The translations under genes and the position numbers were made by a program. A stretch of 11,663 nucleotides of DNA from contig JAABTR010000288.1 of the NCBI GenBank assembly GCA_011389755.1, positions 1 to 11,663 of the forward strand, written 5' to 3'. The number at the start of each line of letters is the position of its first letter. Position 1 is the stretch's first letter. Origin of the DNA: Deltaproteobacteria bacterium. Lineage in GTDB: Bacteria; Myxococcota_A; Polyangia; JAAYKL01. Below, one piece after another: positions 1-6,347 of this stretch. The notes beneath the pieces were generated by a model that searched no databases, had not been told where the DNA came from, and was given only the letters and a program-made list of their open reading frames with translations.

Positions 1-1133
1 GCGAGGGTTGGGATTTCGTCCAAGTTGCCGGTGCGGTACTCGAGCCGGATGAGGTGAAACAGCGCGTCCGAGGTGAAGGCGCCCCGAGGATATGTTGACA
101 GATACGCCCGCAGCGTCGCCTTTGCGCCTTTGGGATCCTTCTCCTGGATTTTTGTGAGTGCGTTTTTGAACGTGCGTTCCTCCCCGGTGAGCGCTTGTTC
201 GCCGATATCCGCTTCGGTGTGAACGGTTTCTTCGACATGGTCCAAAGGGGCGGCTGCGGACTGCGCCTGCAAAAGGGCGGGCGCGTCTTTGGCTTTGGTG
301 CCTAAGCTCCGGCGGGGTTTCTTAGGTCTGGCGCTCTTTGGTCCTTCGATCGGCGGGGGAACGATTTCGGGTGCGGCGGTTTCGTCGGGCTCAGCCGCCT
401 TTGCGCTCATGGCTTTGGTTTCGTTCTCGCAGAACCTGCGGGATTGATTGGCAGCAACGAAGACGCTCTGGCCTTCGTATTCGGCCCGGACGCGGCCTTC
501 GTCCACGGACACTTCGGCGCAGTCGTCGTCTTTTTCGACGCGAAAGATCGTTCCGATCACGAACACGCTGAGCTCGCCTGCTCGAACGACAACCCTCTCT
601 TTTTTGTCGAGAGGGGCGACGTCCATGTTCACCGCGCCGCGGAGTAGGCTGAGCTCCACGAAAGAGCGATCCAGCTTGCTCAGCTTCAGGTCCGTTTCTC
701 CCGAAATGCGGGCGCGGTGCGGCCCGATGACGAGCTCCGCGTTGCTTTGCGCCGCCGTCTCTACGCCGCCGCCGGCGTCTACGGGCATGTGCTTGCGTGC
801 AGTCTCCCTTTTTTTTGAAGTCGGTTCTGTGACGCTCGCCTGTCCGTCGACCCGGGCGATGATCGCGTTGTAGCCGGTGTCGGCCGAAGGCACCCGGCCT
901 TGAATCACCTGGTTTTGGGTCTTGGAGAAGACCAGGTAGCCGGCGCCGAAACCGATGAGCAACAAGACCGCGATGGCCCCGACGAGCCGGAGTGTCAGGG
1001 CAGGGCGCAAAGCGCTGCGTTTAGTGAACACCTGCGCCTCGATCCGGTCCCGGGCGGCCCGGGGCATCTCCAGGGATCGGTACTCTTCGCGCAACTGGAC
1101 GAGCGGCTCTTTGGGGGTGCGGTGCGCGTTCAT
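1..1133 (-). CDS. FecR-domain transmembrane regulator with TPR-like tail (partial, C-terminus missing)
   Basis: The reading frame is open from an ATG at 1133 to the window edge, giving 377 complete codons, so the C-terminus lies outside. Residues 1-45 form a short basic cytoplasmic segment. Residues about 48-69 are a single transmembrane helix (LRLVGAIAVLLLIGFGAG). Residues about 120-234 match a FecR domain, with the typical 'ELSLLRGAVNMDV' and 'VFVIGTIFRVEKD' strands followed by 'VSVDEGRVRAEYEG'. A Pro/Lys/Ala-rich linker follows, and residues about 310-377 look like a TPR or YfiO-type helical repeat. FecR proteins transmit periplasmic signals to a partner ECF sigma factor. The ATG overlaps the stop of that sigma gene (ATGA), so the two are very probably co-translated. 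Unlike classical FecR there is no obvious N-terminal anti-sigma zinc motif in the short cytoplasmic part, so the way it contacts the sigma factor is inferred. Domain call is firm; the ligand is unknown. Confidence 0.85.
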   Translation of the reverse strand, partial: MNAHRTPKEPLVQLREEYRSLEMPRAARDRIEAQVFTKRSALRPALTLRLVGAIAVLLLIGFGAGYLVFSKTQNQVIQGRVPSADTGYNAIIARVDGQASVTEPTSKKRETARKHMPVDAGGGVETAAQSNAELVIGPHRARISGETDLKLSKLDRSFVELSLLRGAVNMDVAPLDKKERVVVRAGELSVFVIGTIFRVEKDDDCAEVSVDEGRVRAEYEGQSVFVAANQSRRFCENETKAMSAKAAEPDETAAPEIVPPPIEGPKSARPKKPRRSLGTKAKDAPALLQAQSAAAPLDHVEETVHTEADIGEQALTGEERTFKNALTKIQEKDPKGAKATLRAYLSTYPRGAFTSDALFHLIRLEYRTGNLDEIPTL

Positions 1134-1675
1134 GATCGCCCCCCGGCGCGGGCCCATTTCTTTTCGAATTGCTCCCGGGCGGTGCGCAGCCGGCTGGCCA
1201 CGGTGCCGGCCGGGACGCCGAGAATCCGGGCGGTTTCGCCTTGTGTGTGACCGTCCAGGTCGTGGAGGATGAGCACCTCGACGAGGTGAACAGGTAGTTT
1301 TCTCAACGTGCGCCTGATCTCGAGGGAAAGCTCGGCGCGCCGGCCGTCTTGGAGCCTACCGTCGTCTTCGGCGGGTACTTGAAACAGCTCCGAAAGCCCC
1401 AGGGCGCGACGCAAAGAGGCCCGCCGCCGGTAGTTGGCGGCCTGACGCCGGGTGATCTGGAAGAGCCAGGATGGAAGCTGCCCGTCATCGCCGCATCGGC
1501 TGATTTTTCGGACCGCGGTTGCGAAAACATCCTGCGTCACTTCTTCGGCTCCGCTGCTATCGATGCCGAACCCCAGCGCCCAGCGGTGAACAGCTCGGAC
1601 AAAGTCGTCGAAAAGTTGTCTCCAGGCGCTTGGATCGCCGCGCTTGCAGCGATCGACTAAGGATTCGCTCGTCAT
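1130..1675 (-). CDS. ECF-type (group 4) RNA polymerase sigma factor
   Basis: This 181-residue protein has the two-domain layout and usual length of ECF sigma factors. Region 2 spans about residues 8-85, with 'EEVTQDVFATAVRKI' in the region 2.2 position and 'LPSWLFQITRRQAANYRRR' in 2.3/2.4. Region 4 spans about 117-171, with 'LRKLPVHLVEVLILHDLDGHTQGETARILGVPAGTVASRLRTARE' split across the helix-turn-helix. Its role is to direct core polymerase to a specific promoter set, probably for envelope functions given the neighbours. The stop overlaps the FecR-domain gene by four bases (ATGA). The start at 1675 is preceded by TTGGA about six bases upstream, a weak Shine-Dalgarno. The 83-base gap upstream holds a weak hairpin (arms 1707-1714 and 1729-1736, two wobble pairs) without a convincing U-tract. 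I see no clear ECF-type GGAAC/GTC promoter there, so autoregulation cannot be claimed. Confidence 0.92.
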   Translation of the reverse strand: MTSESLVDRCKRGDPSAWRQLFDDFVRAVHRWALGFGIDSSGAEEVTQDVFATAVRKISRCGDDGQLPSWLFQITRRQAANYRRRASLRRALGLSELFQVPAEDDGRLQDGRRAELSLEIRRTLRKLPVHLVEVLILHDLDGHTQGETARILGVPAGTVASRLRTAREQFEKKWARAGGRS

Positions 1676-1758
1676 GACATTCCAAAATCAAAATCACTAA
1701 GATGGTGCCTCACGTAGAAGAACTATGTCGCAAGGCTCCCGGTTTGATCGATTTTTTC

Positions 1759-2772
1759 TTAGAAAGAAGCGAACACCCCGGCGAGGAGGGGAAACGTTGC
1801 CGAATTCACCCGTCTTTCGGGGCCACCCTTGATGCGCGCCCGGCGTGGGCTGGGATAAAACTCCACGCCGGTGAGCAGGCACACTCCGACGGGGCCGAGC
1901 AGATAAACGCGAAAAACAGCGTGGACCGCTCCTCCGAGGTCCGACCACCGTCGCCAATCGGCGTTAGCGATGTCGGCGCGTTTGAAAAAGGAGCTCTGCC
2001 AGACGATCCCGGTCCGACCGGAGAAGCTGATGAGGCGATTTTGAAAAACGAGGAGCTCCAAGCCCGCGAGAATTTGGAGTTGCCGCGTCTCAAAAGGTCG
2101 CCCTTCGATGGCGAAGTTCGAGTCGAGCTCCCCGCCGGCAGCGAGCCAAAATCCAAAACGATCCCAAAGCATCGATGCCGAGATAGCCAAGGAGGGCGCC
2201 CAGGTGTCTTTGAGCATGGCGGTCGCGCCTCCAAGCGCCGACGCGCTCCAGCGGATCTTTGTGGGTTCGGAGTCGACCGGGGTGACGGGTGGCGCGGGCT
2301 CGGGCGGCTCGGCGTCCGGCGGCCCTCCCAAAGAGGCAACATCGGGGGCGCGGGTCAGGAGCACCGGGTCGAGCTCGGCAATCAATGTCTCGATGAACAA
2401 GGCCAGTGAAGCCAATCGCTGCTTGCTTGCGGTCTGAGAAATCGGCGCGTCGGTGTCCTCGAGCCATGGGATGACGCGCGTGCGGCGCTGGGAAGACGCC
2501 GAGTCCAAGGAGAGGATCACGCGGCCGTGTTGGTCCGACGCAAAGGACGCGAAAAAGGTTTGGGGCGAAGATGATGTTTGGTTTGCCTCACAGTCCCGCA
2601 GCTCGAGGCGGATTCCGCTGAGGTGTTCCTCAAGGATCCTCATCTCCTCTGATAGAGCCTGTGGCTCCTCGCCCGAACACAAAGTCACCACGGGCTGCGC
2701 CGAGGCCGCGGTTGCGAAAAAGAGAAACCACGATAGCCCGACCAAAGCCGCGACCTTGGCGCTCGAGCTCAT
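1759..2772 (-). CDS. Secreted protein with probable C-terminal outer-membrane beta-barrel
   Basis: The gene encodes 337 residues if translation starts at the ATG at 2772, which overlaps the upstream stop as ATGA and places a clean signal peptide at residues 1-25, cleaved after 'ATAASA'. A longer frame from 2832 would put 20 non-signal residues in front. Residues about 26-140 form a compact domain with two cysteines (C32, C61) and an amphipathic helix at 116-136. A Pro/Glu-rich linker lies at about 148-172. Residues about 173-337 alternate Gly and aromatic residues in short strands (for example 'RFGFWLAAGGELDSNF', 'SLAISASMLW') and end in Phe, as beta-barrel outer-membrane proteins usually do. 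I cannot name a family. Sitting between a membrane-anchored SH3 protein and an ECF/FecR pair, it may be the outer-membrane part of a sensing or transport unit. That role is inference. Confidence 0.8.
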   Translation of the reverse strand: MSSSAKVAALVGLSWFLFFATAASAQPVVTLCSGEEPQALSEEMRILEEHLSGIRLELRDCEANQTSSSPQTFFASFASDQHGRVILSLDSASSQRRTRVIPWLEDTDAPISQTASKQRLASLALFIETLIAELDPVLLTRAPDVASLGGPPDAEPPEPAPPVTPVDSEPTKIRWSASALGGATAMLKDTWAPSLAISASMLWDRFGFWLAAGGELDSNFAIEGRPFETRQLQILAGLELLVFQNRLISFSGRTGIVWQSSFFKRADIANADWRRWSDLGGAVHAVFRVYLLGPVGVCLLTGVEFYPSPRRARIKGGPERRVNSATFPLLAGVFASF

Positions 2773-3725
2773 AGATCGAGGGCCTCGCAGATCATCCAGC
2801 CCTTGTTTCCCTCGGGTGTCAGGACGTGGCACCAGTCTTTCTGGCGCCCGAGCAGCATCACCAAGTTGCCGGTATTTATCTTCCCGATGCTCGGGCCGTC
2901 GACGGGCTCTTGGCGCACGTTGACGCGATCGAGGATCACCTCGACCTGTTTTTTCTTGCCGGCGTCGATCTTGGGATCTTCTTGGGCAAATTTGTGCAGC
3001 ACTTTTTTCTGATCGAGGATGTTTACCGAGAAAAACAGGCGGTACTTGCCGTGGCGGTGATCAATCTCGCGCAGCGGGATGCCGGCGAGCTCATCGCGCA
3101 GGCAGGCTGCGATGGCGCGGATGTTGGGCAGGGTGCTCGAGGGGCCGGCCCAAAAGCTCACCGCGGGGCCCGACCAGTCGATCTCGGCCCCCAGGCTCAA
3201 GAGCCCGTGAGCATCGTCGCCCAGGTGCTCCTTGCGGCACCGGTCGATGACGTAGAGGCGGTTTTCGAGCCGCTTTTCAAACACGCGCAAGCGATCGCAG
3301 CGCTCACCGGGGACCAAGTCGCCTTCGGGGGTCCAGCATTTGTGGTACAGGGCGTCGCCGTCGAGGCGGATATTGGGGGGCGTGCGCCCCGGCGGCACCT
3401 CGGCGGGCATCTCGGCCGCGGCGATCCGTTTTTCGAGGTCTTTCTCGTCGGAGCTGGATTCGGTTTTAGTGTCTTCCTCGTCGTCGGCGCTCCCATCGCC
3501 TGCGCCTGCAACTTCTAGAGTGAGGGGCGCTGGGGCAGCCGGCGCACAGGGCTCGCCCGTTTTGGACACGGCGACAGGCTCCAGTTCGGGTTTGTTAAAG
3601 ACGTGAAAAAGGAGCACGAGCCCGAACCCGAGTGCGTATGAGAGCAGGGCCAGGAGCACCAGCGAGGTGAGTCCACGCCTGCCGGTGGGCCGGCCGGGGC
3701 TCGCGTCGTCGGTGGACATCGTCAT
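2769..3725 (-). CDS. Membrane-anchored protein with AgmX/PglI-like domain and C-terminal bacterial SH3 domain
   Basis: The protein has 318 residues. Residues 1-18 are polar and basic; residues about 19-42 form one transmembrane helix (TSLVLLALLSYALGFGLVLL). A low-complexity Pro/Ala then Asp/Glu/Ser linker follows (about 45-115), so the rest is likely periplasmic. Residues about 125-237 carry four cysteines (C130, C143, C163, C208) in a pattern like the AgmX/PglI C-terminal domain of myxobacterial TonB-like proteins: 'VIDRCRKEHL', then a strand-rich stretch, then 'NIRAIAACLRDEL'. Residues about 261-315 are an SH3_3-type domain ('VNVRQEPVDGPSIGKINTG' and 'DWCHVLTPEGNKGWM'), which often binds peptidoglycan or protein ligands. 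The start at 3725 has GAGG five bases upstream; an in-frame ATG at 3719 is the alternative. The stop overlaps the next ATG by four bases. Likely an envelope-spanning adaptor; substrate unknown. Confidence 0.8.
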   Translation of the reverse strand: MTMSTDDASPGRPTGRRGLTSLVLLALLSYALGFGLVLLFHVFNKPELEPVAVSKTGEPCAPAAPAPLTLEVAGAGDGSADDEEDTKTESSSDEKDLEKRIAAAEMPAEVPPGRTPPNIRLDGDALYHKCWTPEGDLVPGERCDRLRVFEKRLENRLYVIDRCRKEHLGDDAHGLLSLGAEIDWSGPAVSFWAGPSSTLPNIRAIAACLRDELAGIPLREIDHRHGKYRLFFSVNILDQKKVLHKFAQEDPKIDAGKKKQVEVILDRVNVRQEPVDGPSIGKINTGNLVMLLGRQKDWCHVLTPEGNKGWMICEALDL

Positions 3726-3801
3726 AAAAACCTCGTTCGTCGAAATCTTGGTCTGGTCGTTTCGATGGGCTCGAAGCGGGATCCTACGTGAAGCGCTTTG
3801 C

Positions 3802-5034
3802 TCAACCGTCGACGAAGGTCTTTAAGTTTCGCCCGTGCTTGCCCTTGCGGATCTTGCGCAGAGCCATGTCTTGGATCTGCCGGATTCGCTCTCGTGTCAA
3901 GTGGAACGAGGCGCCTATCTCCTCGAGCGTGTGGTCTCTTTCGAATCCGATGCCGAACCTCATGCGCAAGGACTTCTCTTCGATGGGCTTGAGTATCCCC
4001 AGCGCCTGTCGGATCATGTCTTCGAGCTCGTGGTCGGCCGTCGCGCCGAGGGGATCGATGGCCGCCTTGTCAACGAGGATGTCCACTAGAGAACTCTCGT
4101 CGCCTTCGCCCATGGGGGCGTCCAGGCGGGCCGGCTCTTGGACCATGCGCAGCGCCGTCTCCACCTGCGCGCTCGGCAGGCCGCTCTCCTCGACAAGCTC
4201 GTTCACGGATGGGAAAAAGCCGTTGCGCGTGATGAAGCGGCGGTTGGCTTTTTGAACCTTCGCGCGCAGGTCTTGAGCGTACAGGGGGACCCGGATGGTG
4301 CGGGATTGGAGCGAGATGGCCCGGGTGATGGACTGCTTTATCCACCATGTGGCGTAGGTCGAAAACTTGAACCCCAGCCGTGGGTCGAACTTTTCGAGGG
4401 CCTTGATGACGCCCATCAGGCCTTCTTGAATCAGATCCTCGAGCGGGAGCCCTCGGTTGGTGTATCCGCGGGCTATCGAAGTGGCGAGTCCGAAGTTGGC
4501 CTCGATGAACAGCGCCTCGGCGTCGCGCAGCACCTCGTTGCACCCCTCGAGCCCGCGGCGGAGCCTGTCAAAGGCCTCGGGGTCCCCTATGTCTGGGGGG
4601 GCGTCTTCGCCTTCGCCGTCGGCGGTCAGCACCGCCTCGACGAGCCGCCGGAGCGCCTGCGGCTCCTGGCGCGCGAAACAGTAGCAGGGGCTTTTGTCGT
4701 CGAGCTTCGCGCCGCTCTTGGACAGCTTTCGGTGCTGTTTGTCGAGCTCGAAGTGCAGAGCCTGAACGATGGGATGCCCGGGCTCGGCATCGCCCGGCGC
4801 TAATGGGGAGTCTGGTCGTGCGTCGTCCAAAAAAGCAGCTTCCCCCGAGGAGAGCCCTTCGAGCTGCCGAGCAAACCAGCCCCATGCGGGGAGCCCGTAG
4901 GAGCAAAAAAACCAAACGCAGCGATCCGCGCAGCGCGCTATCCGCCGAGCGAGCTCCACCTCGCCTTCTTTAGTCAGGGTTTTGTCTTGTGAAAATCCCT
5001 TGAGCATGGCCAACAAAAAAACCTTGAGCGACAC
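3802..5034 (-). CDS. RpoD-like (group 2) sigma-70 family RNA polymerase sigma factor
   Basis: This 410-residue protein carries the conserved sigma-70 core. Residues about 5-33 resemble region 1.2 ('LTKEGEVELARRIA'). Region 2 is at 175-250, with 'GLPLEDLIQEGLMGVIKAL', 'KFSTYATWWIKQSITRAI' and 'SRTIRVPL'. Region 3 is at about 253-325, including the 3.2 finger 'LDAPMGEGDESSLVDIL'. Region 4 is at about 340-398, with the helix-turn-helix 'TLEEIGASFHLTRERIRQIQ'. It lacks region 1.1, so it is not the housekeeping factor. Between regions 1.2 and 2 lies an unusual insert of about 140 residues, described as a finding. The start is GTG at 5034: the ATG at 5007 would remove half of region 1.2, although neither start has a strong Shine-Dalgarno. 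A promoter-like TTGACA/TATTGT pair lies 40-70 bases upstream. It is followed after 76 bases by the SH3-protein gene on the same strand, so co-transcription is likely. Confidence 0.93.
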   Translation of the reverse strand: MSLKVFLLAMLKGFSQDKTLTKEGEVELARRIARCADRCVWFFCSYGLPAWGWFARQLEGLSSGEAAFLDDARPDSPLAPGDAEPGHPIVQALHFELDKQHRKLSKSGAKLDDKSPCYCFARQEPQALRRLVEAVLTADGEGEDAPPDIGDPEAFDRLRRGLEGCNEVLRDAEALFIEANFGLATSIARGYTNRGLPLEDLIQEGLMGVIKALEKFDPRLGFKFSTYATWWIKQSITRAISLQSRTIRVPLYAQDLRAKVQKANRRFITRNGFFPSVNELVEESGLPSAQVETALRMVQEPARLDAPMGEGDESSLVDILVDKAAIDPLGATADHELEDMIRQALGILKPIEEKSLRMRFGIGFERDHTLEEIGASFHLTRERIRQIQDMALRKIRKGKHGRNLKTFVDG

Positions 5035-5074
5035 AGCCGAGGCATCGCTAACGTGATTGTCTGTGGTTTTTAAA

Positions 5075-5102
5075 ACAATACCGGCGCCCGGACGGTTGTC
5101 AA
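5075..5102 (-). promoter_or_regulatory. Sigma-70-type promoter for the RpoD-like sigma gene
   Basis: On the minus strand a perfect TTGACA (5102-5097) is followed after 16 bases by TATTGT (5080-5075), which matches 4 of 6 in the -10 consensus. Transcription would begin near 5068, leaving a leader of about 34 bases before the GTG at 5034. The -35 box lies inside the small palindrome GTTGTCAAC (5095-5103), which could also bind a regulator. Confidence 0.5.
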
Positions 5103-5125
5103 CAAGGCCAGCGCCGATCGCGGCG

Positions 5126-5170
5126 AAGCCCGGCTTTGCAACACGCCTTCAGAAGGCGGCCGTGGCCGCC
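5126..5170. repeat. Cluster of three short near-perfect palindromes in the divergent control region
   Basis: Three inverted repeats lie within 45 bases: AAGCC/GGCTT around one base (5126-5136), CGCCTTC/GAAGGCG around one base (5144-5158), and GGCGGCC/GGCCGCC around two bases (5155-5170). The last two overlap by four bases. They sit between the minus-strand promoter at 5075-5102 and the plus-strand TTGACA at 5173. With loops of one or two bases they are more like protein-binding dyads than RNA hairpins, although a mosaic of decayed REP-like elements is possible. No T-tract follows on either strand. Confidence 0.5.
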
Positions 5171-5172
5171 GG

Positions 5173-5202
5173 TTGACATCCCTCGTCTCGATTGGTTAGT
5201 GT
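5173..5202 (+). promoter_or_regulatory. Possible promoter for gspC
   Basis: A perfect TTGACA is present at 5173-5178. The best -10 candidates 17-18 bases later (TTAGTG or TAGTGT, ending 5201-5202) match only three of six positions. The site lies about 80 bases before the gspC start and directly abuts the palindrome cluster. Only the -35 element is convincing. Confidence 0.3.
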
Positions 5203-5281
5203 ACTAAAAGGTTGACTTCTAAGGAATGGTTCGGTGCGCGGCTTTTTCATCCACTTCGAGCGCGACTAAAAAAGGACGTCG

Positions 5282-6256
5282 ATGCAGGCTTGGCTCAAGA
5301 AGAATTTTTGGATCGTTTATGTTTTTTTTCTCGTGACCACGGCGTATTTCACGGCGAACGGCACAGCGAATCTCGCCGCGGCCGAGATAGAAGACGCCTT
5401 AGCACAGAACCTCCCCGAAGATTCGGGTGCCGACAGCTTGGCGCGGCGCCGGGCCGCGCGATTGAGTCGAAAACCGCGATTCGAAGCCCCCGACGGGGAT
5501 CCGATTTTGGAAAGAAACCTTTTCGATTCCGAGACAGGCCCCATCGATCCCGATTTTCAAGAGAAGATCGCCGAGCAGTTCGAGGAGGTCCTCGAGGACA
5601 ATGAAGATCGCGGGCCTCTGCCGCTGGTCCCTTGCGGCGCTTCCAAGGTCAAGCTGCTGGCTACCGTCGCCGACCCCGAGAACCAGGCGTGGTCTTTCGC
5701 GTCCATCGAAGAGGGACGCGAGGCCGCTTTATGCCGGGTCGGAGACGTGGTCGATGACCGCACCGTGGTCGCGATCTCTTGGCGTTATTTGTTTCTCGAG
5801 GGAAGCTCCAACATTTGCTACCTCGATATGTTCTCGGACCAGAGCGTCAAGACCAAGCGCAAACCAAGGCGCAGCGCCAAGGCCCGCCGCCCTTCGAAAA
5901 ACGATAAGTTCAAAGACGGCATCCAGGTCGTCAGCGCCACCGAGAGGATCGTCGATCGTTCGCTCATCCACGAGGTGGTCCGAAATCCGGCTCAGATCAT
6001 TCGCTCCGTTCGCGTCAGGCCACACCGCAAAAACGGCAAGGTGGTGGGCTACAAAATCCGTCGAATCAAAAAGAACAGCCCGCTGGCCATGCTGGGCGCC
6101 AAGCGCGGCGATGTCATCCATTCGGTCAACGGCAAGAGCCTGTCCAGCGTCAATCAGGCGCTTCAGGTCTATCAGAGCATGGGACGAGAAGACGACTTCA
6201 CCTTTTCGATAACCCGCCGCGGCAAGCCTGTGAAGATGAAGGTCCAGATCAGATAA
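5282..6256 (+). CDS. gspC: Type II secretion system inner-membrane protein GspC
   Basis: The 324-residue product has the GspC order of parts: a short N-terminus, one transmembrane helix at about 9-27, an HR domain at about 73-182 opening with the hallmark 'DPILERNLFDSETGP' and continuing 'VKLLATVADPENQAWSFA', a basic linker (190-210), then 'VVSATERIVDRSLIHEVV' and a PDZ domain at about 237-322 ('SPLAMLGAKRGDVIHSVNG'). GspC joins the inner-membrane platform to the secretin GspD through the HR domain, and its PDZ domain helps select substrates. The start has AAAGGA five bases upstream. No gspD or other secretion gene follows: the next gene, 91 bases downstream, encodes an unrelated flavoprotein. 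The rest of the system must be elsewhere or beyond this window. The identification is strong; the C-terminal PDZ version is normal for this family. Confidence 0.9.
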   Translation: MQAWLKKNFWIVYVFFLVTTAYFTANGTANLAAAEIEDALAQNLPEDSGADSLARRRAARLSRKPRFEAPDGDPILERNLFDSETGPIDPDFQEKIAEQFEEVLEDNEDRGPLPLVPCGASKVKLLATVADPENQAWSFASIEEGREAALCRVGDVVDDRTVVAISWRYLFLEGSSNICYLDMFSDQSVKTKRKPRRSAKARRPSKNDKFKDGIQVVSATERIVDRSLIHEVVRNPAQIIRSVRVRPHRKNGKVVGYKIRRIKKNSPLAMLGAKRGDVIHSVNGKSLSSVNQALQVYQSMGREDDFTFSITRRGKPVKMKVQIR

Positions 6257-6292
6257 AAACATACCCCCGAGCGAATTCGGTCCGCGCGCATG

Positions 6293-6321
6293 TTGACATT
6301 TGGGCGATGCCTTTTCAAAAC
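6293..6321 (+). promoter_or_regulatory. Possible promoter for the dihydroorotate dehydrogenase-like gene
   Basis: A perfect TTGACA occurs at 6293-6298 in the 91-base spacer after gspC, and a weak -10 candidate (TCAAAA, 6315-6320) lies 16 bases on. If real, it starts transcription near 6328, about 20 bases before the GTG start. The -10 is poor, so read-through from gspC is equally possible. Confidence 0.3.
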
Positions 6322-6335
6322 TAGCGGTGTCAAAC

Positions 6336-6341
6336 AGGAGG
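6336..6341 (+). promoter_or_regulatory. Strong ribosome binding site that fixes the GTG start at 6348
   Basis: AGGAGG lies six bases upstream of GTG 6348. The alternative in-frame TTG at 6300 has no such site, sits next to the candidate -35 box, and would add 16 residues absent from the family. Confidence 0.85.
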
Positions 6342-6347
6342 CTAAGC

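Noticed and set aside
1707..1736. Hairpin between the barrel gene and the ECF gene as a terminator
   Set aside because: The stem needs two wobble pairs, the loop is 14 bases and no continuous U-tract follows on the minus strand.
1702..2409. Plus-strand open frame of 235 codons antisense to the barrel protein gene
   Set aside because: Composition is hydrophilic and repetitive with no domain, and the opposite strand encodes a signal peptide plus strand-rich barrel.
2773..2832. Upstream start for the barrel protein gene at 2832
   Set aside because: It would add 20 polar residues ahead of a clean signal peptide and overlap the upstream gene far more than the ATGA start at 2772.
2826..3518. Plus-strand open frame of 230 codons antisense to the SH3-protein gene
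   Set aside because: It has no ribosome site, no recognisable domain, and lies opposite a gene with a transmembrane helix, SH3 domain and coupled start. Long antisense frames are expected in GC-rich DNA.
4138..4803. Plus-strand open frame of 221 codons antisense to the RpoD-like gene
   Set aside because: The opposite strand carries unmistakable sigma-70 regions 2 and 3; this frame is its shadow.
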